Assembly (NCBI GenBank): GCA_947037905.1
Contig: CAMQUX010000038.1
Coordinates: 1 to 9,433, forward strand
Length of the DNA: 9,433 bases
Direction: 5' to 3'
Source: an uncultured Desulfovibrionaceae bacterium
GTDB taxonomy: Bacteria > Desulfobacterota > Desulfovibrionia > Desulfovibrionales > Desulfovibrionaceae
In this document: piece by piece, positions 1 through 5,784 of the stretch
Layout of the letters: every line of letters starts with the position of its first letter
How positions within the stretch are numbered: the first letter of the stretch is position 1
Position numbers and translations under genes: made by a program
Notes under the pieces: generated by a model
Told to the model about the DNA's origin: nothing
What the model saw: the letters and a program-made list of their open reading frames with translations, nothing else
Databases searched by the model: none

Positions 1-60
1 GCAATGGAAATGCAAGATGCTACTCTCTTAAAACTTCCTCATAACTGGCATTTAGAATAA
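1..60 (+). CDS. cas1: Cas1 integrase, C-terminal end only (partial)
   Basis: The first 60 bases read in frame 1 as 19 residues (ending NWHLE) and a TAA stop at 58-60. The stop lies 8 bases before the cas2 start, and the cas2 ribosome-binding site overlaps it, which is the tight spacing usual for cas1-cas2 operons. Cas1 is the metal-dependent integrase that inserts new spacers together with Cas2. None of its catalytic residues fall inside the window, so the call rests on gene order and the short tail alone. A different cas gene ending here would be the alternative, but type II-C operons normally run cas9-cas1-cas2. Confidence 0.65.
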   Translation, partial: AMEMQDATLLKLPHNWHLE

Positions 61-68
61 GGCTTTTT

Positions 69-407
69 ATGAGTGTATTAGGAAATCGCCCCATGTGGTT
101 ATTTGTTTTTTTCGACCTGCCTGTTACATCTAAAGAAGAGCGAAAAGCAGCTACTTTTTTTAGGCGAGAGCTATTAAAAGATGGCTATTTAATGCTTCAA
201 TTTTCTGTATATGCACGCCCCTGTGGCGATTGGTCTCGCTTAGAAAAGCACAAAAAACGCCTGCAATATACCTTACCTCCGCAAGGTTCTATAAGGGTTT
301 TGCCCATTACAGACAAACAGTTTCAAAATATGGAAGAACTTATTAATTGCGAAAAATTTAAAAAAAGCAAAGAACACCAAAACTGCCAACAACTGCTCCT
401 TTTTTAA
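69..407 (+). CDS. cas2: CRISPR-associated protein Cas2, type II-C-like
   Basis: This 112-residue protein has the usual Cas2 length of about 90-115. Residues 9-19 (MWLFVFFDLPV) form the first beta strand of the ferredoxin-like fold and end in Asp16, the conserved acidic residue. RKAATFFRRELLKDGY and LQFSVYAR follow, both typical of type II Cas2, with a second strand around IRVLPITDKQF (near 75-85). Cas2 dimers bridge Cas1 dimers in the spacer-integration complex. The ATG at 69 has an AAGG Shine-Dalgarno at 59-62. The gene is last in the cas operon and is followed by a strong terminator at 417-468. The extreme C-terminus, QQLLLF, resembles a sliding-clamp-binding peptide (see findings). The family is certain; the subtype is inferred from the sequence and the long CRISPR repeat. 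Confidence 0.95.
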   Translation: MSVLGNRPMWLFVFFDLPVTSKEERKAATFFRRELLKDGYLMLQFSVYARPCGDWSRLEKHKKRLQYTLPPQGSIRVLPITDKQFQNMEELINCEKFKKSKEHQNCQQLLLF

Positions 408-416
408 AATACCATA

Positions 417-468
417 AAAAAACGGATAAAAATTGAGAAATTTCTTCTTAATTTTTATCCGTTTTTTT
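417..468. terminator. Bidirectional intrinsic terminator after cas2
   Basis: The arms at 417-434 and 450-467 are perfectly complementary over 18 bp (six A, CGG, then an AT-rich part) around a 15-base loop. The stem begins with A6 and ends in T6-T7, so RNA from either strand forms a hairpin followed by a U tract. It lies 10 bp after the cas2 stop and about 50 bp before the first CRISPR repeat. It would end the cas operon on the plus strand and could also stop an array transcript coming from the minus strand. Confidence 0.9.
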
Positions 469-519
469 GCAAGCAAAATAAGCAAAAATGCTTAGCCCGC
501 AAGCACTAATCATAAGTAT

Positions 520-945
520 ATTATGTTCTACTTATATCATACCTAAAATAAATGTAAACCATAGCGTTATACGCTTCTACGTATGCTGCATCTACATTAT
601 GTTCTACTTATATCATACCTAAAATAAATGTAAACCATAGCGTCAAGTACTTCACGCTTTCCGTCTTTGTTATTATGTTCTACTTATATCATACCTAAAA
701 TAAATGTAAACCATAGCTGTATTAAGTATCTATGTAGACTTAACGGAATTATGTTCTACTTATATCATACCTAAAATAAATGTAAACCATAGCGTCGTGC
801 GTTCTTCTACATGCAAAACATTTATTATGTTCTACTTATATCATACCTAAAATAAATGTAAACCATAGCGTAGTCTTCTCGGTACTGCGTATGTTTTTAA
901 TTATGTTCTACTTATATCATACCTAAAATAAATGTAAACCATAGC
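520..945. CRISPR. CRISPR array: six 46-bp repeats, five 30-bp spacers
   Basis: Six identical copies start at 520, 596, 672, 748, 824 and 900. Each begins ATTATGTTCTACTTATATC and ends ATGTAAACCATAGC on the plus strand. Spacers lie at 566-595, 642-671, 718-747, 794-823 and 870-899, all 30 bp and all different. The base after the repeat is G in five of six cases. The repeat is longer than the common 36 bp of type II loci. Repeats of 46-48 bp are known from type II-C systems, notably in Bacteroidota. There is no strong internal palindrome, as expected when processing depends on tracrRNA and RNase III. Complete repeat identity suggests a short, undecayed array. Orientation is unsettled: the minus strand of each repeat has a good promoter, yet decay at the right end fits plus-strand reading. 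Confidence 0.98.
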
Positions 946-1021
946 GACAACTGTCAGGGTATTTGTTGTTTTCTAATTATTTGCTATCTTGTATATTATA
1001 CACAATATTAAATAATAAAAG
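946..1021. repeat. Degenerate seventh repeat-like unit in phase with the array
   Basis: Exactly one 76-bp period after the last perfect repeat, the sequence from 976 reads ATTATTTGCTATCTTGTAT. It matches about 19 of the first 23 repeat positions if a 1-base and a 2-base insertion are allowed. The right half of the repeat is not conserved. The 30 bases between (946-975) are spacer-sized but contain complementary ACAAC and GTTGT segments, so they may be structural rather than an acquired spacer. A decayed terminal repeat or a tracrRNA anti-repeat would both look like this. Confidence 0.5.
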
Positions 1022-1030
1022 AAACGAAAA
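974..1030. repeat. 57-bp direct repeat, copy A
   Basis: This stretch is repeated at 1316-1371 with two substitutions and one single-base indel. It includes the repeat-like unit from 976, a TTGTATATTATACACAA core, and an AAAAGAAACGAAAA tail. On the minus strand it carries TATAAT at 995-1000, which could drive transcription toward the CRISPR array, though the -35 match is weak. It starts 28 bp from the last perfect CRISPR repeat. Confidence 0.9.
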
Positions 1031-1052
1031 AATATCTGCTATACCTAGATAT
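1026..1052 (-). terminator. Weak intrinsic terminator candidate after the 85-residue gene
   Basis: On the minus strand, arms ATATCT and AGATAT (1047-1052 and 1032-1037) surround a 9-base loop and are followed by T6. The hairpin lies just past the stop codon of the 85-residue gene. The stem is only 6 bp and AT-rich, so efficiency is doubtful. Confidence 0.35.
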
Positions 1053-1302
1053 CTGATACTTCTTTTTCAACTATAAACATATAACTTGGGATAGGATATA
1101 TTGCACCAAGTGTTACAAGTGCGCATAACATACTCAACACTACATATGCTGGATTTGGCTTTGAATCTAATGCAAATTTAAAACTCCAGCCGTCACGGTT
1201 TAATTTTACCAGCTCTTTCTCTAGTTTCATTTTTGGACTAGATACCATTCCTGCAATCCAACCACCACGAAGATTCATACCAATTACTCTATTTTGTTTC
1301 AT
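1045..1302 (-). CDS. Small membrane-anchored protein of unknown function (85 residues)
   Basis: I do not recognise this protein. Residues 1-48 are soluble and basic, with LEKELVKLNRDGW at 27-39, which loosely recalls the pattern of DUF4177-type small proteins. Residues 51-78 are a hydrophobic stretch (YVVLSMLCALVTLGAIYPI) long enough for one membrane span, followed by a short acidic tail. The ATG at 1302 has an AAAGAGG Shine-Dalgarno 7 bases upstream; a second Met at residue 9 is less well placed. The gene is bounded by two near-identical 57-bp direct repeats, with the upstream copy ending at its ribosome-binding site and so carrying its likely promoter. Its place between a CRISPR array and a phage-type gene suggests accessory or phage cargo. 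That is inference only. Confidence 0.65.
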   Translation of the reverse strand: MKQNRVIGMNLRGGWIAGMVSSPKMKLEKELVKLNRDGWSFKFALDSKPNPAYVVLSMLCALVTLGAIYPIPSYMFIVEKEVSDI

Positions 1303-1315
1303 TCTATTGCCTCTT

Positions 1316-1371
1316 TAATTATTTACTATCTTGTATATTGTACACAATATTAAATATAAAAGAAACGAAAA
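1316..1371. repeat. 57-bp direct repeat, copy B
   Basis: This 56-bp partner of copy A lies 342 bp away. The differences are an A for G at 1325, a G for A in the core (GTACACAA instead of ATACACAA), and one missing A near the end. It sits directly upstream of the 85-residue gene on the minus strand. It contains the inverted pair ATTGT/ACAAT at 1337-1348, which could be an operator, and on the minus strand TACAAT as a possible -10. Confidence 0.9.
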
Positions 1372-1410
1372 TTCTTCAGAGTTCCCCCTAAGCCATAAGC
1401 TAAAATAACC

Positions 1411-1677
1411 TTAACGTAACTGACTGTCCTTACTACCCTTCCTATTATACAATGAAACCTTTTCCATGCTCTCGTCTCGCTCTTGCTGACACACTACACA
1501 TAAACGAACTCCCACTAATGCAAGTCGTCTTGCTTCGGAAATCTCAATGCCACATTCCTCGCAAAATTCTAAGCTCTCTCCGCTCGGTAAACTGTTGCGA
1601 ATTCGCGCTATCTCATCGTTCACGCTGTCCTGTATCTGCTGATTAACTCCATCATCATTTGTCCAGCCACCTGCCAT
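1411..1677 (-). CDS. TraR/DksA-type C4 zinc-finger protein, YbiI-like
   Basis: The 88-residue product starts MAGGWTNDD and ends YNRKGSKDSQLR. Both ends resemble E. coli YbiI, which from memory has the same length. A four-cysteine zinc site is formed by Cys39, Cys42, Cys60 and Cys63 in CEECG...RLCVVC. The ATG at 1677 is preferred over a TTG at 1695 because AGGAGGGG lies 5 bases before it. DksA/TraR proteins bind the RNA polymerase secondary channel and change promoter choice. Short versions like this are frequent on phages and conjugative elements, and the function of YbiI itself is not well defined. The gene lies upstream of the 85-residue gene on the same strand, with a gap of about 108 bp. 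Family is confident; a regulatory role is inferred. Confidence 0.9.
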   Translation of the reverse strand: MAGGWTNDDGVNQQIQDSVNDEIARIRNSLPSGESLEFCEECGIEISEARRLALVGVRLCVVCQQERDESMEKVSLYNRKGSKDSQLR

Positions 1678-1791
1678 AGATACCCCTCCTATCAACTAAA
1701 AAACATACTCGTAAAATCCCAAGGTATAATAAATATAATTCGTTTAATAAAATAATCAATACCTATTCATCAAATAATAATTAGATAAATA

Positions 1792-1817
1792 AAAAAGCCC
1801 CAGTATTGGAGCTTTTT
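1792..1817 (-). terminator. Intrinsic terminator for the outer-membrane protein gene
   Basis: On the minus strand, AAAAAGCTCCA and TGGGGCTTTTT pair over 11 bp (one G-U) around an ATAC loop, followed by a T6 run. On the plus strand the same site would contain a C-A mismatch, so the minus strand is the better reading. It lies about 90 bp past the stop of the outer-membrane gene. Confidence 0.8.
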
Positions 1818-1905
1818 CATTTATCGTTATTTTATTTTTTTCTGTTTTATCTATATCTAATCTAGTTAGTTTTATTTATATCTCTATTTCTCTTAAAGCT
1901 CACTT

Positions 1906-2736
1906 CTAAAAAGTAAAACGTACGCCTAAAAGTGTTTGTAGATTAGCAATATTTCCATCTTCACTTAAATTACTAGGAACATTTTCTAAACGAACATAAC
2001 GACAGTTTAAGTCGAGCGCAATACTAGGAACTATATTAAATGTAAAACCCGCTCCTGCGTTCCAAGCAAACATATCAGGAGTGTTGCTCTGCCCGAGGCT
2101 TCCCTCTAAAATAATACTGCCTGCTCCTACACCACCGCCTATGTACGGGGTCCATCTGCTGCCTTTCTTATTAAAATCAAAATACATATTTGCGAAAACC
2201 AATTCAGTTTCTTTTAATGTCCAAGATGGTGTTCTAGAATCATATCCATCCTTTTCTTCTCGAGCTATTGAATATTCACCTTCCACTCGTAAAAAACCAA
2301 ATTTAAACCCAGCCGCTACTGCGTAACCTAGTGAATCTTGAAATCTTACTAACTCGTTTCCTGTTGCAGAGTCCATAAATCTATGCTGACTATATATATA
2401 GTTAAATTTAGGAGCCACATAAAAACCACTTTGTTTTACTTTGCTTTTTGCAACTGGTTTAAATGCTATTGCCTTTTTCCCCACTTTTTTAGGAGAAACT
2501 TTTTTTGCATGCTTAGTAGTTTTTACTACACCCTCTGCATCTGTTCCAATATTTACCGTTATATTAATATTGATATCTTTATTATCATTATCTTTCATAG
2601 TATCTGTAACTGTTAAAGCTTTTTCAAGGCTTTCTTTAATCACTAAATCCATATCTACATCTTCCGCATGTGCGATAGAAATCGAAGCAATTTGAACTAA
2701 TCCTATCAGTAAAAAAATCTTTAACGAATTTTTCAT
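1906..2736 (-). CDS. Outer-membrane beta-barrel protein with lysine-rich linker
   Basis: The 276-residue product has a signal peptide (residues 1-24, hydrophobic core IFLLIGLVQIASIS, probable cleavage after AHA). An acidic, coil-prone stretch follows to about 70. Residues 72-101 are a linker with about 12 lysines in 30 positions. Residues 105-276 look like an eight-stranded barrel of the OmpA-transmembrane/OMP_b-brl type: alternating aromatic strands, a WTPYIGGGVGAGS hairpin, and a C-terminal RFTF whose final Phe is a BAM recognition signal. The ATG at 2736 has GAGG upstream, and the gene has its own promoter and terminator, so it is monocistronic. Likely roles are envelope structure, adhesion or small-molecule passage; the sequence does not decide. 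The basic linker on the periplasmic side could touch peptidoglycan or other anionic polymers. Confidence 0.88.
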   Translation of the reverse strand: MKNSLKIFLLIGLVQIASISIAHAEDVDMDLVIKESLEKALTVTDTMKDNDNKDININITVNIGTDAEGVVKTTKHAKKVSPKKVGKKAIAFKPVAKSKVKQSGFYVAPKFNYIYSQHRFMDSATGNELVRFQDSLGYAVAAGFKFGFLRVEGEYSIAREEKDGYDSRTPSWTLKETELVFANMYFDFNKKGSRWTPYIGGGVGAGSIILEGSLGQSNTPDMFAWNAGAGFTFNIVPSIALDLNCRYVRLENVPSNLSEDGNIANLQTLLGVRFTF

Positions 2737-2767
2737 GGGAACCTCAATTAATATTATTATTTCTTTT

Positions 2768-2796
2768 ACTATATATGCTTTTTTTAAATTAGTAAA
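2768..2796 (-). promoter_or_regulatory. Sigma-70-type promoter of the outer-membrane protein gene
   Basis: On the minus strand, TTTACT (2791-2796; 4 of 6 matches to TTGACA) and TATAGT (2768-2773; 5 of 6 to TATAAT) are separated by 17 bp. Transcription would start near 2761 and leave a short leader before the GAGG ribosome-binding site at about 2741-2744. Confidence 0.6.
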
Positions 2797-2912
2797 TCTA
2801 AATTACTTAATAAGCTTTAAAAAGCAAATAAATTTATACCCTTATCCTATATCTTATTAGCCAAGCTACTTTTTTACTTGATAAAATTTAGTTCTAAAAA
2901 AACAAGGACTCT

Positions 2913-3821
2913 TTATAATTTTTCATTATTTTTTGCAGATTTATCGTTAATTGCAAGCAATATCTCTTTGTAATACTCAGGATATTCCTTAGAAAACTCA
3001 TGAATTTTATCCATCTCTTTTATCTCAAGGCACGATAATATATATAGCTGAGCAATGTCTAATATCTCACTGCTCTTATCTACTTTGTATCTTTTTTCCA
3101 GTTCCTCATAAAAACGCATGCAAGATATACCATTTTTTCTATTCCAGTTTGTATTCTTAAATGCATGCAAGCCAAATACTCCGCCCTCATGCAAGCGATA
3201 AACAGACATCACTGTCTCTAAAAACCCTACATTGCCACGTTCTGCATGCAATAAATGTAAAAACCAATCTAAGGGTAAAATCCCTTTAGGGAAAATATCC
3301 TCTAAACTTTCTTCTACAAAACGCCAACGATACATTACACTGCTTGTTAGACAAAAATTATTCTCCACTAACTTCTCTAAAGTAAAAGGAGCTTTACTAG
3401 CACTTGGGAAAATCCCTTCTGAACCCTCTTGCCCTTCTTTTATTATTCTTCCAGGATGAAAACACATACTACACTCTGGGTTTGCTTCTAAAAAATCTAC
3501 CTGCTTTTGCAGTTTGTATTTATAATTAAAATAATCATCCCCTTCGCAGTACGATACATATTGAGTCTTTGCTCTGCTCAATGTATCTAAATAATTTCTC
3601 TCTACACCTAAGTTAGTCTCTCGAAAAATAACCTCGATCTTCTCTGGATATTTCTGTGCATATTTCTTTAATATTTCTGTAGTCCCATCGGTTGAGGCAT
3701 CATCTGATATAAGTATCTTAAATGCAAAATTTGTACGCTGTTCTAAAAAACTATCAAGCGCTTGGCCTATAAACTTTTTGTGATTATAAGTTAATGATAC
3801 TATAGTTAATTTTTCCATCAT
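2913..3821 (-). CDS. Family 2 (GT-A) glycosyltransferase
   Basis: This protein of 301-302 residues opens with KLTIVSLTYNHKKFIGQALDS, the standard GT2 nucleotide-sugar fold entry. Asp40-Asp41 in ISDDASTDGT bind the nucleotide. EGDDYF (93-98) supplies the DXD-type metal site, and PLDW (183-186) is placed like the catalytic acid region. YRLHEGGVFG (208-217) is common in surface-polysaccharide glycosyltransferases. No membrane segment is visible, so the enzyme is probably cytoplasmic or membrane-associated and transfers a sugar from an activated donor to a lipid-linked glycan or protein. Two adjacent ATGs (3821 and 3818) share one AAGGA site; 3818 has the more usual spacing. Donor and acceptor cannot be read from the sequence. 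It lies downstream of the acyltransferase and aminotransferase genes, which suggests one pathway. Confidence 0.92.
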   Translation of the reverse strand: MMEKLTIVSLTYNHKKFIGQALDSFLEQRTNFAFKILISDDASTDGTTEILKKYAQKYPEKIEVIFRETNLGVERNYLDTLSRAKTQYVSYCEGDDYFNYKYKLQKQVDFLEANPECSMCFHPGRIIKEGQEGSEGIFPSASKAPFTLEKLVENNFCLTSSVMYRWRFVEESLEDIFPKGILPLDWFLHLLHAERGNVGFLETVMSVYRLHEGGVFGLHAFKNTNWNRKNGISCMRFYEELEKRYKVDKSSEILDIAQLYILSCLEIKEMDKIHEFSKEYPEYYKEILLAINDKSAKNNEKL

Positions 3822-3863
3822 TATTCCTTCTAAATATTTATTCGCCTTATTCTAATAAAATAT

Positions 3864-3892
3864 CTTATGCTAATAACTATTTTATCTGCCAA
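3864..3892 (-). promoter_or_regulatory. Possible promoter of the glycosyltransferase gene
   Basis: On the minus strand, TTGGCA (3887-3892; 5 of 6 to TTGACA) is 17 bp from CATAAG (3864-3869; 4 of 6 to TATAAT). It would give a leader of about 35 bases. The 146-bp gap to the upstream acyltransferase gene leaves room for a separate promoter. No terminator separates the genes, so read-through is equally possible. Confidence 0.4.
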
Positions 3893-3967
3893 AATAGCAA
3901 ATACTTTATATATCTATTTTAAAACTAAAATATGCGAACTTACCAAGTGCCTTATTCTTCAAATATT

Positions 3968-4531
3968 TTAAGAATTCTTATAATATAACGCCCAGTTATC
4001 TAAGATATCTTTCTTTCTCTCAGCTATTTTTTGAGCAGGACTACCGGCATAAATTGACCATGGCTCTGTTTCCTTTATTACTAAACTCATAGCCCCAATC
4101 GCTGTTCCCTCTGCAATACTTGCACGTAAAACACAACTGTGCGCACCTATTAATGCAAATTTTTCTATCATTATTTTGCTCTGCAATACTTTTCGGCATT
4201 TTTCTAAAACCGTAGGATTGGTCATATACGTACCATCAAAAGTATCGCTCTGTGCGATGATAGAACTTTTTGTTGATATTGAAGAAAAATCGCACATTTC
4301 TATTAGACTCTCACTACTTGAAAATAAAGATGCATAGGCAGAAATATGCACATTATCGTGCAAAATTATTTGCCCAGAGAGTATACAAAAATCATCAACT
4401 CGGACATTATTCCCAAGGGATATTTTATCTGCCAAATAGAACTGTGCATTCTTACTTATTTGTATATTTTTCCCATAAGATTTAAAGCCAATCTTTGCAA
4501 CTTCTTCTTCCGATAAAAAACTTGTGCTCAT
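3968..4531 (-). CDS. Left-handed beta-helix (hexapeptide) acyltransferase
   Basis: The 187-residue product carries hexapeptide-type repeats from about 20 to 155, seen as spaced I/V/L positions (KNIQISKNAQFYLADKISLG, NNVRVDD, HISAYASLF). The SIYAGSPAQKIAERKK stretch at 159-174 is the signature ending of LbetaH acetyltransferases. The loop SDTFDGTYMTNPT (95-107) leaves the helix, and His131 in IGAHSCV is a candidate catalytic or substrate residue. Such enzymes transfer an acetyl or other acyl group from a CoA donor to a sugar hydroxyl or amine and work as trimers in the cytoplasm. Next to a VioA-like aminotransferase, N-acylation of a nucleotide-linked 4-amino sugar (a VioB-like step) is a reasonable inference. 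O-acetylation of a glycan is the alternative. The ATG at 4531 has GGGTG 5 bases upstream. Confidence 0.87.
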   Translation of the reverse strand: MSTSFLSEEEVAKIGFKSYGKNIQISKNAQFYLADKISLGNNVRVDDFCILSGQIILHDNVHISAYASLFSSSESLIEMCDFSSISTKSSIIAQSDTFDGTYMTNPTVLEKCRKVLQSKIMIEKFALIGAHSCVLRASIAEGTAIGAMSLVIKETEPWSIYAGSPAQKIAERKKDILDNWALYYKNS

Positions 4532-4643
4532 TTAAACACCCTATTCCCTTAAAATAAACTATAAAAAATCTTATATTATTTACGCATTAACTATTAGCAG
4601 ATATCTTCTACTCTCTTTAAAGTTTATAAAAACCCGCAAGAAT

Positions 4644-4665
4644 TTAAGCTTATCGATAAGCTTAA
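4644..4665. repeat. Perfect 22-bp palindrome between aminotransferase and acyltransferase genes
   Basis: Each 11-base half reads TTAAGCTTATC and the two halves meet at CGAT with no mismatch. It lies 36 bp past the stop of the aminotransferase gene. No U tract follows on either strand, so it is not an intrinsic terminator. It could be a dimer-protein operator or an RNA hairpin that protects the upstream message. Confidence 0.8.
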
Positions 4666-4701
4666 TATAAATCAGCTATTTTTAAATCCATTCGTTATCT
4701 T

Positions 4702-5784
4702 TTAACTAACAATATTCTTTTTTATTATACGACTAATCTTCTCTGCATTTTCTTCTGATAATTCAGTTGATAAAGGAAGACATGCTATTCGTTTCGAAAC
4801 ATCTTCTGACACAGCACATTCCTGATAATCGATATATGGCAATGTATTGAGACTTGGATAGAAATACCTACGCGGATAAATATTCTCTTTAGCTAATGCC
4901 TTAAAAACTTGTAGCAAATCTTCTTCAGATTGAAAAAGAACAGGATAATAAGCGTAATTATAAACTAAGTTTTCCTGTTTTTTAGGACGTTCAACACAAG
5001 TTGCTAAGAAATGGTCGTATATTTCCGATATTTTTTTGCGCTTTGCGATGATTTTTTCAATATATGGAAAATTTGCAAGCCCCATGGCAGCATGTAATTC
5101 TGATTGTTTCCCATTTATACCGAGACAAAAATGATCATCATTTAAGTGTCCAAATCTTTTTTGTAAATCTATTTTTTTTGAAATACTTTTATCTTTTATA
5201 ATACATGCGCCACCTTCTGCAGTGTGGAATATTTTTGTCGCATGGAAAGAGAGTGTTGATATATCTCCATACGCACATAAAGACTTACCCTCATATATAG
5301 CGCCAAAAGCATGAGCTGCATCGTATATAACTTTTAAATTATATTCTTTTGCTAAAGCCTCTATTTTAAGAACATCACACGCATAGCCAAAAACATGCAC
5401 CCCTAATATTGCTTTTGTCTGGGGGGTAATTTTTTCCTTTATTTTATCCACATCAATGGTAAAATTTTCTTGATTTATATCAACAAAAACTGGCTTACAA
5501 CGCTGCCATAATATACTTGAAACAGTCGCTACATAAGAAAAAGGAGTAGTAATAATTTCGCCACTGTCTAAGCTTAGAGAAGACAACGCAAGTTGTAGTG
5601 CTACGGTTCCATTAGATACATACTGAAAGTTCTCTACGCCTAAAAAAATTTTCAGTTTTTCTTCAAGCTCAATGAGTAGACTGCCTTGATTCGTAAGCTG
5701 TTTTGTATCAAAAATTTTTTTGATATATTTTTCATACTCTTCTAATGGAGGCAAGAACGATTCTGTCACATATATATTTTTCAC
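4702..5784 (-). CDS. DegT/DnrJ/EryC1-family sugar aminotransferase, VioA-like
   Basis: The 360-residue product is full length for the PLP-dependent sugar aminotransferase family. SNGT at 57-60 binds the PLP phosphate. Asp155 in YDAAHAFG pairs with the pyridine nitrogen. Lys184 in SFHATK forms the Schiff base and is followed by the family EGG turn at 190-192. GINGKQSE (222-229) is the dimer-crossing segment. The opening VTESFLPPLEEYEKYI and the HATK(I/V)F...EGGA block resemble VioA, which makes dTDP-4-amino-4,6-dideoxyglucose from the 4-keto sugar with glutamate as donor; substrate choice is inferred from this resemblance. The start is GTG at 5784 with AAGGGA 6 bases upstream. It is first of the minus-strand sugar genes. 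No 4,6-dehydratase is in the window, so the keto-sugar must come from elsewhere. Confidence 0.93.
   Translation of the reverse strand: MKNIYVTESFLPPLEEYEKYIKKIFDTKQLTNQGSLLIELEEKLKIFLGVENFQYVSNGTVALQLALSSLSLDSGEIITTPFSYVATVSSILWQRCKPVFVDINQENFTIDVDKIKEKITPQTKAILGVHVFGYACDVLKIEALAKEYNLKVIYDAAHAFGAIYEGKSLCAYGDISTLSFHATKIFHTAEGGACIIKDKSISKKIDLQKRFGHLNDDHFCLGINGKQSELHAAMGLANFPYIEKIIAKRKKISEIYDHFLATCVERPKKQENLVYNYAYYPVLFQSEEDLLQVFKALAKENIYPRRYFYPSLNTLPYIDYQECAVSEDVSKRIACLPLSTELSEENAEKISRIIKKNIVS

Noticed and set aside
996..1004. Exact DnaA-box sequence TTATACACA in repeat copy A
   Set aside because: A single box, changed to TTGTACACA in copy B, in a CRISPR context; more likely part of a palindromic or promoter element than an origin.
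2814..2825. Short palindrome GCTTTAAAAAGC as a terminator for the glycosyltransferase gene
   Set aside because: The stem is 5 bp with a 2-base centre and no U tract; it cannot form a stable hairpin.
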